This document shows positions 17,218-27,001 of a DNA stretch of 64,000 nucleotides, piece by piece. The stretch's first letter is position 1. Every line of letters begins with the position of its first letter. Under the pieces are notes generated by a model, which was not told the origin of the DNA, made no database searches, and saw nothing but the letters and a program-made list of their open reading frames with translations. Source of the stretch: Sphingobium sp. C100 (GTDB taxonomy: Bacteria; Pseudomonadota; Alphaproteobacteria; Sphingomonadales; Sphingomonadaceae); NCBI RefSeq assembly GCF_000508185.1, contig NZ_AYOY01000035.1:1-64000 (forward strand). The letters are read 5' to 3'. Made by a program: the position numbers and the translations under genes.

Positions 17218-18255
17218 ATGAACAAGACCATGAAAGCTGCGGTCGTACGCGAATTTGGCCAACCGCTGGTGATCGAGGAAGTGCCGGTCACGATGCCTGG
17301 CCCGGGCCAGATCCTGGTGAAGATCGCGGCGACCGGCGTTTGTCATACAGACCTTCACGCGGCCGAGGGGGACTGGCCGGTCAAGCCCAATCCACCGTTC
17401 ATTCCCGGCCATGAGGGTGTCGGTCATGTGGTCGCGGTGGGTAGCGGCGTGACCTATGTGAAGGAGGGCGACCGTGTCGGCGTCCCCTGGCTCTACACCG
17501 CCTGCGGGCACTGTGTTCATTGCCTCGGCGGATGGGAAACGCTCTGCGAGGCCCAGCAGAATACCGGCTATTCGGTGAATGGCAGTTTTGCCGAATATGT
17601 TCTCGCCGATCCCAACTATGTCGGTCACCTGCCGGCCAATATCGGGTTCATCGACATCGCCCCGATCCTGTGCGCCGGCGTGACGGTCTACAAGGGGCTG
17701 AAGGTCACGGACACACGGCCCGGCAATTGGGTGGCGATCTCGGGCATCGGCGGTCTCGGGCATATGGCCGTGCAATATGCCAAGGCGATGGGGCTCAATG
17801 TCGTGGCCGTCGATATCGACGACGCCAAGCTCGCGCTCGCGGAGCGACTGGGCGCAGATCTCTCCGTCAACGCGCGCAACGTCGACCCCGCGGCATTCAT
17901 CAAGAAGGAGATCGGGGGCGCCCATGGCGCACTTGTCACCGCCGTGTCGCCGATCGCATTCAAGCAGGCACTCGGCATGGTCAGGCGGGGCGGCACGGTG
18001 GCGTTGAACGGGCTTCCGCCAGGCGACTTTCCGCTGTCGATCTTCGACACGGTCCTCAACGGGATCACCGTTCGCGGCTCCATTGTCGGCACTCGCCTCG
18101 ATCTGCAGGAAGCCCTTGATTTTGCCGCCGAGGGCAAGGTTCACGCGACCGTCACGACGGACACGCTGGAGAATATCAACGACATCTTCGCGCGCATGCA
18201 TCATGGCGAAATCGAAGGCCGGATCGTGATCGACTTCGAGGGCGGCGCCCAGTGA
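17218..18255 (+). CDS. adhP: Zinc-dependent alcohol dehydrogenase AdhP
   Basis: A 345-residue medium-chain zinc alcohol dehydrogenase. Catalytic zinc ligands are Cys42 (GVCHTDLH) and the GHEGVGHV histidine/glutamate region. The structural zinc loop is [15 protein letters not shown], and the Rossmann motif is [23 protein letters not shown] is characteristic of AdhP. It oxidises ethanol and other primary alcohols with NAD+, or reduces acetaldehyde. AAGGA lies nine bases before the ATG. It is probably cotranscribed with the aldehyde dehydrogenase. Confidence 0.95.
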   Translation: MNKTMKAAVVREFGQPLVIEEVPVTMPGPGQILVKIAATGVCHTDLHAAEGDWPVKPNPPFIPGHEGVGHVVAVGSGVTYVKEGDRVGVPWLYTACGHCVHCLGGWETLCEAQQNTGYSVNGSFAEYVLADPNYVGHLPANIGFIDIAPILCAGVTVYKGLKVTDTRPGNWVAISGIGGLGHMAVQYAKAMGLNVVAVDIDDAKLALAERLGADLSVNARNVDPAAFIKKEIGGAHGALVTAVSPIAFKQALGMVRRGGTVALNGLPPGDFPLSIFDTVLNGITVRGSIVGTRLDLQEALDFAAEGKVHATVTTDTLENINDIFARMHHGEIEGRIVIDFEGGAQ

Positions 18256-18436
18256 CGGCGCGCTCGCTCAAAGCCTGCGCGGAACAACCGCTCTCGCATC
18301 GAGTTAGCCTCGGCTCTCGACGTCGGCGGGTCACGTGCCGCGACCCCGGGGCGAGTTTTCTCGTACCGTGGGACCGGCACAAAGCGGTCATAGATCTCCT
18401 TGGTCGCGGCAGCGCCCTGGGTGGAGACCGGCCGGC

Positions 18437-19726
18437 ATGACCGAACGCGCCAAGCTCACCTTTTACGACCGCGTGCTTCGACCCGATCCATCACGCACTG
18501 TCGTCCGGCCATTTGAGCCGAGTTACCCCAGAGGCTTCGACGACGGTCCATCCCGCACGCAGGAGACAGTCGACCTGATCATGGGTCTCGACGAGGCTGA
18601 GTTGGCCCGCCAGTTGAAAGGCGTGACGCTGTCGCTGGACGAGAACCATCGTGATGTTGATGCCATGCTGCTTCGCCAATTCGACGATATCGCCGGTCGG
18701 ATTAAAGGCGCTGATCGGACGAACGCTGCGCAACGACGATTGATCGGTGCCTATTGCAGCGAGGAATTTGCATATGAGGCGGCCGCCTTGTTCAATCCAA
18801 GCGCGGTACTCCATCCCGACCAGTCGGGTCTTGCCGAAGGCACCATCCGTTTCGTGATCTCGTTGCGGGGAATTGGCGAGGGACATGTGTCGTCCGTGAC
18901 GTTCCGCACTGGCACCTGGACGCCGGGAGGAGCGCTCGTCGTCGATGATGCCAGTCCGACATCGGTAGCGCCCCTTATCGATACCTGTCCGAGAGGTGAG
19001 GGCGTAGCGGCGCGCCTTTGCTGCGCTGGTGGCAGGTCGATTTCGGAGACCGTGCTGTTCCCGGTACTGCCAAGCCAAACGCAAGGCATCGAAGATACGC
19101 GCCTCGTCCGCTTCTGCGAAGATGACGGCAGCATGATCTATCATGGAACCTATACCGCGTTCGGCGGGGGCCAAGTGCGATCGGAATTGCTGACGACGTC
19201 CGATTTTCGGTCGTTCGACATGCGCGTTCTGAGCGGTCGCGCCTCGAGCGGAAAGGGTATGGCCCTCTTTCCGCGGCGCATCGCGGGCAAGTACGCAATG
19301 CTTGGGCGTCAGGACAGCAAGAACATCTGGCTACATTTTTCCGATGAGCTGCTGAACTGGGAAGGGGGCGAAAAGCTCATTACGCCAAAGTTCCCCTGGG
19401 AATTCGTGCAGGTGGGAAATTGCGGGTCGCCGATCGAGCTCGACGAAGGCTGGCTGGTGATGACCCACGGTGTCGGCACGGTGCGAAACTACTGCATCGG
19501 CGCGTGTCTGCTCGACAAGAACGACCCATCGAAGCTGCTGGCCCGCACGCCGCGCCCGGTGCTCTTCCCCAGTCCCCACGAGCGAGACGGTTACGTGCCC
19601 AACGTCGTCTACAGTTGCGGTGCGATTGTTCAGGGTCGGACGATGTTGCTCCCTTATGGCGTGGCGGACAGCTTTACTGCCTTCGCTACGGCATCGATCG
19701 ACAATCTCCTCGATGTGATGGAGTAG
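18437..19726 (+). CDS. Glycoside hydrolase family 130 protein
   Basis: A 429-residue cytosolic protein of the GH130 five-bladed propeller family, which contains mannoside phosphorylases and beta-mannosidases. Recognisable blocks are GIEDTRLVRF (the catalytic-type Asp blade), FSDELLNWEGGEKL, NCGSPIELDEGWLVMTHG and RTMLLPYGVADSF near the end. The start at 18437 has a GGAGA site upstream; an in-frame upstream extension is unsupported. The exact substrate cannot be read. The phosphomannomutase-like HAD gene downstream (convergent) and a large GT4 protein point to mannose-type oligosaccharide metabolism. Confidence 0.85.
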   Translation: MTERAKLTFYDRVLRPDPSRTVVRPFEPSYPRGFDDGPSRTQETVDLIMGLDEAELARQLKGVTLSLDENHRDVDAMLLRQFDDIAGRIKGADRTNAAQRRLIGAYCSEEFAYEAAALFNPSAVLHPDQSGLAEGTIRFVISLRGIGEGHVSSVTFRTGTWTPGGALVVDDASPTSVAPLIDTCPRGEGVAARLCCAGGRSISETVLFPVLPSQTQGIEDTRLVRFCEDDGSMIYHGTYTAFGGGQVRSELLTTSDFRSFDMRVLSGRASSGKGMALFPRRIAGKYAMLGRQDSKNIWLHFSDELLNWEGGEKLITPKFPWEFVQVGNCGSPIELDEGWLVMTHGVGTVRNYCIGACLLDKNDPSKLLARTPRPVLFPSPHERDGYVPNVVYSCGAIVQGRTMLLPYGVADSFTAFATASIDNLLDVME

Positions 19727-19826
19727 GTCACTTTGGCTCACAGGGAATAGTCGGCCGCCGGGTGGAGAATTCTTGTTCCGGCCGGCGTGAGACGCGCCCG
19801 GGCGGCGGGTCATCTCGCACCTGTGG

Positions 19827-20594
19827 TTATTGCTCGGCCAGAGCGGGATCAGGCGCGAGGCAAGCGAGGATTGCCATGATCGCGGTTCGGGTCTCCGCCA
19901 CGTCTCGCACGGGGATTACGTCGATTCCGGCTGCGCGAACGGGATCGTCATTGCCACCGGGATAGATCGCGTCCCCCATGAACAGCATGGCCGACTGCGG
20001 AATGCCGGATTCCTCGGAAAGACGGCGCATTCCGTAGGCCTTGTCGATACCTTGGCGAGTAATGTCGATGGAGGTTGATCCTCCCACGTTGACGGACAAT
20101 TCCGGCAGTCGTGATCGAAGCGCCGCCTGCAGTGCCTTGCGCTTGGCGAAGTCGGGATCCCACGCTTTCTTTGCATCGAGCGGCGCCTCCTGTCCAAGTC
20201 CAGAGAAAGTAATCTGGCTTCCGCGGTCCTCGATCCGCTCGCCCCATATCTTCTCGTGCGCCAGGTCCATCTCGTCCAGAGCCTGTTCAAACGCGCGCAG
20301 AATGCGCTGGCGTTCGTCGGGGTCGAACACATCAGCATAGACTGGTTTCCAGCTGCTCTCGAAACGGTAGAGTTTGGTGCCCGTCGTCGGCATAATGAAG
20401 AGCTGCCGGAGGTTGGCACTGCTCGGCAGCAGCGACACGACTTGCGCTTCGAACTGCGGCCAGTCGCCACCGGAGATAACCGCGACGCCGACGAGATCGA
20501 GCAGCGCGGCAAGCAACTCGACCATATTCTGGTCGATCGGCTGCTTGCTTTCAGCCAGCGTGCCGTCGAGATCGAAGGCGAAAAGTCGCTTCAT
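19827..20594 (-). CDS. HAD-IIB phosphatase, eukaryotic-type phosphomannomutase-like
   Basis: A 255-residue HAD-superfamily protein. FAFDLDGTLAESK holds the nucleophile Asp and acid/base Asp; SGGDW is motif II; and GDAIYPGGNDDPV is the motif III/IV acidic region. The order and cap (TTGTKLYRF, GSTSIDITRQGIDKAYG) resemble the PMM1/PMM2 phosphomannomutase family, so it may interconvert mannose-6-P and mannose-1-P, or act as a sugar phosphatase. The stop is convergent with GH130. It is the distal gene of the minus-strand sugar cluster, 202 bp behind the Cof-type HAD gene. Confidence 0.8.
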   Translation of the reverse strand: MKRLFAFDLDGTLAESKQPIDQNMVELLAALLDLVGVAVISGGDWPQFEAQVVSLLPSSANLRQLFIMPTTGTKLYRFESSWKPVYADVFDPDERQRILRAFEQALDEMDLAHEKIWGERIEDRGSQITFSGLGQEAPLDAKKAWDPDFAKRKALQAALRSRLPELSVNVGGSTSIDITRQGIDKAYGMRRLSEESGIPQSAMLFMGDAIYPGGNDDPVRAAGIDVIPVRDVAETRTAIMAILACLAPDPALAEQ

Positions 20595-20796
20595 CGGTGG
20601 ACTCCAATCAGGGTGCGGTCGCTCGGCAGGTAGGCGGCGCTAAGGCACGATCGCCGGCTCTGGTGGATCTCCGAACGCGATGCGCCTTTCCAAGATGCCG
20701 CAGCGGATCCGCCTTTGGCCCGGCTCGTGCGGCGCTGCACATTTTTTGCGCGCCACCTCGTCGCGCACATCGATGGCGCGACCGACAATGGCTGGA

Positions 20797-21612
20797 TCAT
20801 CTCGCAGCCTCCGTCTGGATGATATTGTCTATCGCCTGGGCAGCGCCGTCCTCCTCGTTCGACACAGTCACCTGGTCAGCGGCTGAGCGGACCGCGTCGG
20901 GACCCTGTCCCATCGCAATTGAGAGGCCAGCGCGCGCGAACATTGGAAGGTCATTGCGCTCGTCCCCCAAGACGGCAACGTTGGCGAGCGGCACTCCGAT
21001 CGCGGCTGCCAGGGCGGCGACGCCATCACCTTTGTTGGCCTGGGCGGCGGTAATGTCGAGATAGTAAGGCTGTGAACGGCCGACAGTCGCAGAGCGTCCG
21101 AGCGCTGCCGCGATATCGCCGTCAAGTCGCGCGAGGAGTGCTTGGTCGTTGCTGACGCCGACGATCTTGTCAGTGTGTGCGAGCAATCCCGCGAAGTTGT
21201 CCCTGATTATCGGCTCGATGTTTGCCGCGCGGCGCTCGCGCGGAACGTACACATCGTCGGCCGCGCGTGCGTACCAGAGGCCGCCCGTGAACAGCCAGGG
21301 CGTGACGGCTGGGTGCTCGAGCAGGGCGAGCGTCCGCGCGGCGCACTCGGGATCGAGTTGGTCGGCCGAGATGACAGCCCCATCCGTCTCGACGATCGTG
21401 CCGCCATTGAAAGCGCCGATGACGCCCGGGAGTTCCAGCCGTCTCGCGATCCAAAGCATGCCGCTGGGCGGGCGAGCACTGATCAGGCTCACCGCAATAC
21501 CAGCTGCTCTGGCGCGTCCAACTGCAGAGATGACGCCTTCGGAGAGGCTTTTGTCCTGGCGGACGAGCGTGCCATCTATATCGGAGACGATCAGGCGAAT
21601 AGGGCTGCTCAT
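20797..21612 (-). CDS. Cof-type HAD-IIB sugar-phosphate phosphatase
   Basis: A 271-residue HAD-IIB hydrolase: LIVSDIDGTLV (nucleophile), SLISARPPSGM (motif II), NKGDGVAALAAAIGV (Lys motif) and AVLGDERNDLPMFARAGLSIAMG (acidic motif). It dephosphorylates a small sugar phosphate; the substrate is unknown. The start at 21612 overlaps the zwf stop by ATGA. With zwf and gnd it forms a tightly coupled unit, so a role near the oxidative pentose phosphate pathway is plausible. Confidence 0.88.
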   Translation of the reverse strand: MSSPIRLIVSDIDGTLVRQDKSLSEGVISAVGRARAAGIAVSLISARPPSGMLWIARRLELPGVIGAFNGGTIVETDGAVISADQLDPECAARTLALLEHPAVTPWLFTGGLWYARAADDVYVPRERRAANIEPIIRDNFAGLLAHTDKIVGVSNDQALLARLDGDIAAALGRSATVGRSQPYYLDITAAQANKGDGVAALAAAIGVPLANVAVLGDERNDLPMFARAGLSIAMGQGPDAVRSAADQVTVSNEEDGAAQAIDNIIQTEAAR

Positions 21613-23039
21613 CCCAGGTGATGCCAGCGTCGATGCGAGCGGTGCATCAGCGCATCCGCACTTTCTGGGCCGGCGCTGCCTGCGGCATAGTCCTCGGGAG
21701 TGCCCTGCGTCCACAGATCGAGGAGCGGCTGCACAGCGCGCCAGCCACCTTCGATTTGCGCGGCGCGCTGAAACAGCGTCTGGTCGCCGGATTGCACGTC
21801 ATACAGCAAAGTTTCGTAGCCGGTCTGGTGGCCAACGTCGAAATGGTCACGGTAGCGGAAATCCATTGCCACTGGCGCAGTGTTCACGACGAGCCCAGGC
21901 CGCTTGACCACAAACTCGAGGCTGATGCCCTCGTCGGGCTGGATTTGCACCACAAGACGGTTGGGGGGCAGCCGGTCCACCACCGTCTCCTGGAAAAGCG
22001 CCAGCGGCACGTCGCGGAATTGGACGACGATCTCGGTATCACGGGTCGCCAGCGCCTTCCCGGTGCGTAGATAAAAGGGCACGCCCGACCACCGCCATGT
22101 CTCTACGTGCAACTTGAGTGCGGCGAAGGTCTCCGTGCGGCTGGCAGGGTCCACGTCGGGCTCGTCGAGATAGGCGGGAACGGCCTTGCCAGCGACTGAG
22201 CCCGAGCAATAGCGCCCGCGAATGGCCTCGGCCGGGTCGATCGGCAGGATGGCGGCAATCACCTTCTCCTTCTCCGTGCGGATCGCATCGGCATCGAAGC
22301 TGATCGGGGGCTCCATCGCTATCATCGCCAGTAGCTGGAAGAGATGATTGGGAACCATGTCCCGCAATGCGCCGGTGGCGTCGTAGAATCTGCCGCGGGT
22401 GCCGACGGTCACTGCCTCGGCCGCCGTTATCTGGACATGGTCAACGTAGCGGTTGTTCCAGACGGCCTCCATCATGGTGTTGCCGAAGCGTGTGACCATG
22501 ATGTTCTGCACGGTCTCCTTCCCAAGGAAATGATCGATCCGGTAGATCTGGGACTCGCTGGCGCGGGAAAGGATTTGCCGGTTCAGCGCCTGCGCGGAGA
22601 CAAGGTCGGTCCCGAACGGTTTTTCGATCACGACGCGGCGGAAACCATCGGTCTCGGTGAGCAGTCCTGCATCGCCGAGCTGATTGACGACGGTCCCGAA
22701 GAAAGTCGGCGCGGTGGCGAGGTAGAATATCGCGTTGCCGGCGAGTTGGCGGCCGAGACCCTGATACATTGCCGGGTCGGCGAAATCGCCTTTCAAATAG
22801 CGGATACGACTGCGGAGCCATTGCCAGTTGGCATCGTCCTCCACGCCTTCGTCAAGCGCCGCGCGCAGCTGTTCGTCGTCGATGTCATGATGGCTGACAC
22901 CGACGAGCGCCAAATCCTCCTTCAGCAAGTCGGCCCGAGCGAGGTTGACGAGCGCGGGTATCAGCAAGCGGCGGGCGAGGTCTCCGAGTGCGCCGAAGAT
23001 AACGAAGGTGGCAGAGGGCGCAGTCGGAGCATCGCTCAT
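21609..23039 (-). CDS. zwf: Glucose-6-phosphate 1-dehydrogenase
   Basis: A 476-residue G6PDH, converting glucose-6-phosphate to 6-phosphogluconolactone with NADP+ or NAD+. Visible are the nucleotide motif [16 protein letters not shown] near the N-terminus, VIEKPFGTD, and the active-site [10 protein letters not shown] with its catalytic His. [14 protein letters not shown] and [13 protein letters not shown] also match. The start at 23039 overlaps the gnd stop (ATGA) and excludes a long unsupported extension. Its product feeds the adjacent 6-phosphogluconate dehydrogenase, although no lactonase (pgl) gene is present in the unit. Confidence 0.97.
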   Translation of the reverse strand: MSDAPTAPSATFVIFGALGDLARRLLIPALVNLARADLLKEDLALVGVSHHDIDDEQLRAALDEGVEDDANWQWLRSRIRYLKGDFADPAMYQGLGRQLAGNAIFYLATAPTFFGTVVNQLGDAGLLTETDGFRRVVIEKPFGTDLVSAQALNRQILSRASESQIYRIDHFLGKETVQNIMVTRFGNTMMEAVWNNRYVDHVQITAAEAVTVGTRGRFYDATGALRDMVPNHLFQLLAMIAMEPPISFDADAIRTEKEKVIAAILPIDPAEAIRGRYCSGSVAGKAVPAYLDEPDVDPASRTETFAALKLHVETWRWSGVPFYLRTGKALATRDTEIVVQFRDVPLALFQETVVDRLPPNRLVVQIQPDEGISLEFVVKRPGLVVNTAPVAMDFRYRDHFDVGHQTGYETLLYDVQSGDQTLFQRAAQIEGGWRAVQPLLDLWTQGTPEDYAAGSAGPESADALMHRSHRRWHHLG

Positions 23040-24019
23040 TGCGGCATCTCGACATGGCCACCGAAGCCGAACCGCATCGCCGAGAGCAGCTTGTCGCCGA
23101 ACGTTGTGTCGACGCGGCTGCGGTAGCGCGCGAACAGTGCCGCTGAGAGCACGTAGGCAGGGACTGCCTCCTCCATTGCCGCCTCGATCGTCCAGTGACC
23201 CTCGCCGGAATCCGCGACCTGGCCGGAGAATTGTTCCAGCATTTGGTCCTTCGCGAGCGCCGTTGCGGTCAGATCGAGCAACCACGAGGAGATGACGCTT
23301 CCGCGACGCCAAACTTCGGCGATGTCCGTCAGGTTGAGGTCGAAGCGCTCGTCTTCCGGCAGCTTGGCCGATGACTTGCCCTTCAGGATGTCGAACCCCT
23401 CAGCATAGGCCTGCATCAAGCCATATTCGATGCCGTTGTGCACCATCTTGACGAAATGGCCCGAGCCGGCGGGACCGGTGTGGATATAGCCCTTCTCGGC
23501 ACGGGCATCCTCGTTGGGATCGCCGCGATCCGGCGTGCGTGCGATCGTCCCGAAGCCTGGTGCCAGGGCCTCGAAGAGAGGATCGAGACTGACGAGCGTC
23601 GCAGCATCGCCTCCGATCATCATGCAATAGCCTCGGTCGAGGCCCCACACGCCGCCTGAGGTGCCCACATCGACATAGTGGAGCCCCTTCATGGCGCACA
23701 GCTTCGCCCGGCGGATGTCGTCCTTGTAGAAGCTGTTGCCGCCGTCGATGATTATGTCGCCTGGGGAGGCGAGGCCCATCAGCGTCTCGATCGTGCTCTC
23801 CGTCGGCGGTCCGGCTGGCAGCATCACCCAGAAGATGCGCGGCCCCTCCAGCGTGGCTGCGACCTCCTCAAGCGAAGCGGCGGGGGTCGCGCCTTCGCCG
23901 GCCAGCATGGCCACCAGCGGCGGGTTCCGATCATAGGCGACGATCTCGTGACCGCCGCGCATCAGACGGCGCGCGATATTGGCACCCATCCTGCCGAGGC
24001 CGATCATCGCTATACGCAT
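23036..24019 (-). CDS. gnd: 6-phosphogluconate dehydrogenase, decarboxylating (short form)
   Basis: A 327-residue 6PGDH of the short GndA/YqeC type, about 150 residues shorter than the enteric enzyme. It shows the Rossmann motif [39 protein letters not shown] and [15 protein letters not shown] with the catalytic Lys. It converts 6-phosphogluconate to ribulose-5-phosphate and CO2, often with NAD+ preference in this subfamily. It is the first gene of the gnd-zwf-HAD unit, starting at Met 24019 rather than the upstream in-frame 24049. Confidence 0.96.
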   Translation of the reverse strand: MRIAMIGLGRMGANIARRLMRGGHEIVAYDRNPPLVAMLAGEGATPAASLEEVAATLEGPRIFWVMLPAGPPTESTIETLMGLASPGDIIIDGGNSFYKDDIRRAKLCAMKGLHYVDVGTSGGVWGLDRGYCMMIGGDAATLVSLDPLFEALAPGFGTIARTPDRGDPNEDARAEKGYIHTGPAGSGHFVKMVHNGIEYGLMQAYAEGFDILKGKSSAKLPEDERFDLNLTDIAEVWRRGSVISSWLLDLTATALAKDQMLEQFSGQVADSGEGHWTIEAAMEEAVPAYVLSAALFARYRSRVDTTFGDKLLSAMRFGFGGHVEMPQ

Positions 24020-24130
24020 CTGCTCATGCCTCAGCTTTCTGTACGGCATCCATCGCCAACGGACCGATGGAGTCGGTCGCGGACCTTTTGAGCGCTCGGG
24101 CCTTTTCAGCCGGCTGAGCCGATACCGTCG

Positions 24131-26536
24131 TCATGGATTTGGGCATCCACAGGAAAGCTGAGCTTCTGGGCGGTCTTCGGGAAGACCTGTTCGGACCCCG
24201 TTGGGTACCCGCCTGAGAGGCTTAGTACCGGCCGCGCAGAGTTCGACTACGCGTGCCGCTCTGCTCGACGAGCTATCCTGTTCGGCCGTGCTCAGGATCG
24301 CGGTCAGTGCGGAAAGATATGCGAGCGTCGATTCAGCGCCTTGGTTGGCATTGCGCCGGTCTGGATGGAGACCATCGAAGCAGGCGCCTCGTTCGACGTC
24401 CACGACGGGGATGCCAAGGTCGTTTGCCCCGAGAAACCAATTGAAGGCCCGGCGCGCTTCGCGCTTCCACCGGACGTCGCTGGTGACTCGGGCCGCGGTA
24501 AGGCATGCGCTCACCGCTGCACAAGCCTCGAGAGGCTGCTGGTCGAACGGCTGCGGGCGCCGCCTGTCGCTTCCAAATGTTTCGGTTCCGATCGGCCGAA
24601 AGTGCCCAGCTTCAGCCGTCTGCAGCGTCATCAGCCAGCGCAGCGTATCGAGGCCGGCATCAAGGTGAGACTCGTTGCCAGTGTCATGGCCGCTTTCGAT
24701 GAGAGCTTCACACAATCGGGCATTGTCATAGCCGAGCCTGTCTTCGAACCAGATCCAGTCGGGCGCGGCGGCGTCAGACCAACGTTGGAACAAGCGATTG
24801 GACAGTTCTCCTCGCAGCTGTTCCAGATTGCGATGGCCCGGGAAGCGCCGGAGAAGCTTTGAGATGCCGAGCAGCCCGTAGGCCCAGGCACGCGGCGTGG
24901 TCAGCGCTACCAACGCCGGCGCCATCTCCAGCAAGCGCGCGGCGGCCCATCCGTCCAGGAATCGATCGTCTTTTCGCATTGCGACCGCCCCCAGCGCCCA
25001 GACCGTGCGGCCATGCGCGTCGTCGGCTCCCGCATCGTCGAGCCATGTGCGGTCGAACCCCATGAAATTGTGGACGCGGTTATCCTTTGGCGACCAGGCG
25101 TGCTCAACGAATGCGGCATATGTCAACGCAAGCTGCTCCTCGTGTGGAGTAAGAGAACGCAGCGTCGATAGTTCGGAGAGAAGCAACAGCGCGCGCGCGT
25201 TGTCATCGAGGCAATAGCCGTGTCTCCGGTCCGGAACCGCGAATTTTGTGTGCTGGGTTACGCCGACCATGTCGGTAAGAGCGGCGAGATGGTCCGTGTT
25301 TATCGGTGGAAGCGCCCTGTTCCAGGCTTCGTCATTTACAGGACGTATAGCCCGAGAAGCGCCGGAGCGTCTTTCAAATCGGACATCGGAGAAGACTTTC
25401 AGGTACTGCTTCGCCACGCTCGACCAGATCATCGCGCGACCGCGCTCGTACGCGCGGGTTCTAATCTCGCTACGCGACGCGCCATCGACGATCAATCGAG
25501 CGACGGCAGCTCCGAGTGCATCCGGTTCCGAAAAAGGCACCAGCACGCCACAATGGTCGGCGAGCAGTTCCTGCGCATACCAGAAGGGCGTGGAGACGAC
25601 CGCTTTACCAAGGGCAACAGCGTAAGCGAGCGTTCCTGAAACGATCTGCGCTTCATTGGGGTAAGGCGATAGGTAGATATCGCATGCAGCCAAATGGTCG
25701 AGCAGCTCATCCAGTGAGAGATAACGGTCGACAAAGCAAATATTCTCGATGACGCCGAGTTCGGTTGCGAGTGCAACGAGGCTATCGCGATAGCGTTCGC
25801 CTTCATCCCTAACGAGGTTGGGGTGGGTCGCGCCGACAATCATATAGAGCAGATTGGGATGGTCGCGAACGAGTGCCGGCACTGCGCGAATTGCCGTTTC
25901 GATACCTTTGCCTGGACCAAGCAGGCCAAAGGTCATCAACAAGGTCCGGTCTGCAAGTCCCAGTTTGTGCTTCGCCATCGCCGGATCGATAAAGGCGCGG
26001 TCCGGAACGCCGTGGGGTATCACGGCGATGTGCTCGGTCGGGACATCATAGACGTCCTGCAGAATGCGCCGTCCTTTGTCCGCCATGACGACGAGGCGGG
26101 ATGAGTGTTTGATGATGCCATCCATGACGCGACGTTGTGCAGGGTTGGGGTTGGCCAGTACGGTGTGCAGCGTCGTGACGATCGGAGCGTTGAGGCCGCT
26201 GAGAAGGCCAAGGATGAATTCACCGGCCTCACCTCCGAAGATCCCGAACTCGTGCTGAAGAGAAACGAGATCGACGTTCGACACGTTGAGGAAGTCGGCG
26301 GCGACTGCATAGGACGCGGGCGAGGCCTGCTGGATCTCCAGGGCGACATCGGGCGGATAGGCGTAAGTGTTGGCATCGTCCGTCAACGCGATCGTCATTG
26401 AAGAGAGATCGGAATCGCAGTTCTTCAACGCCTGCTGCAGATCGTTGGTGAAGGTGGCGATGCCACACTGCCTTGGAATGCAGGTTCCTACGACAGCGAT
26501 ACGCTTGAGCGGGGGAATGATCACAGAGTGGTTCAT
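24131..26536 (-). CDS. GT4 glycosyltransferase fused to a helical (alpha/alpha) domain
   Basis: An 801-residue cytosolic protein. Residues about 10-390 form a GT4-type glycosyltransferase: an N-terminal CGIATFT segment, LQHEFGIFGGEAG, FGLLGPGKGIETAIRAVP (donor-binding) and SPYPNEAQIVSGTLAYAVA (the acidic GT-B motif). Residues about 400-760 form a helical domain with HGYCLDDNARALLLL, GRTVWALG and DWIWFEDRLGYDNARLCEAL, resembling alpha/alpha-toroid glycan enzymes. Donor and acceptor are unknown; mannose is possible given the neighbours. A GAGG site supports the start at 26536. The gene ends 111 bp upstream of gnd. Confidence 0.85.
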   Translation of the reverse strand: MNHSVIIPPLKRIAVVGTCIPRQCGIATFTNDLQQALKNCDSDLSSMTIALTDDANTYAYPPDVALEIQQASPASYAVAADFLNVSNVDLVSLQHEFGIFGGEAGEFILGLLSGLNAPIVTTLHTVLANPNPAQRRVMDGIIKHSSRLVVMADKGRRILQDVYDVPTEHIAVIPHGVPDRAFIDPAMAKHKLGLADRTLLMTFGLLGPGKGIETAIRAVPALVRDHPNLLYMIVGATHPNLVRDEGERYRDSLVALATELGVIENICFVDRYLSLDELLDHLAACDIYLSPYPNEAQIVSGTLAYAVALGKAVVSTPFWYAQELLADHCGVLVPFSEPDALGAAVARLIVDGASRSEIRTRAYERGRAMIWSSVAKQYLKVFSDVRFERRSGASRAIRPVNDEAWNRALPPINTDHLAALTDMVGVTQHTKFAVPDRRHGYCLDDNARALLLLSELSTLRSLTPHEEQLALTYAAFVEHAWSPKDNRVHNFMGFDRTWLDDAGADDAHGRTVWALGAVAMRKDDRFLDGWAAARLLEMAPALVALTTPRAWAYGLLGISKLLRRFPGHRNLEQLRGELSNRLFQRWSDAAAPDWIWFEDRLGYDNARLCEALIESGHDTGNESHLDAGLDTLRWLMTLQTAEAGHFRPIGTETFGSDRRRPQPFDQQPLEACAAVSACLTAARVTSDVRWKREARRAFNWFLGANDLGIPVVDVERGACFDGLHPDRRNANQGAESTLAYLSALTAILSTAEQDSSSSRAARVVELCAAGTKPLRRVPNGVRTGLPEDRPEAQLSCGCPNP

Positions 26537-27001
26537 GCTCGACCTCAAATATGAAAATATCTCTCAGAGCGGCTCATGCCGCCTTGGGGGCCGCGTCCGC
26601 TGCTCCCTCGTGTTCGCGCCGCGGCAAGACGACGGTTGCCGAGCAATGGGGTTCATGATCCGACCATGTTGTCGGGCTTCGACCACCGTCCAGAGTCAAG
26701 GCCAATATTCTGTCTCCACGCCTGAGCAGCTTGGACACAGGATTGCGCGGCCGCGCCGGCCTGACGGCGTTAATGCTGGCGCGGTGACTTGGGCGATTGG
26801 CTTGCATTTCTTCGATTTATGGCAAGCACACACACGTCGCGTTACGTAATGTGCGCAGGACTTGCTGACCGGCGTCGCCTGAGCCAGGCCGCGCGTCGGC
26901 CGGATTCACGATGCTGAAATTGCTGAGGGCGGAACGCGTCAATCTCGTGCCAAGCTTGATCTGTGCGTGCGAGCGCTGGATCGCCAGGGGATCATCATCA
27001 T
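26537..27001. other. 465-bp gene-free stretch
   Basis: The gap lies between the GT4 gene and the NRAMP gene. Open frames have no recognisable motifs. A TTACGTAA palindrome sits near 26842. The upstream promoter for the GT4-gnd-zwf unit is probably here, but no -35/-10 pair can be fixed. Confidence 0.4.
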
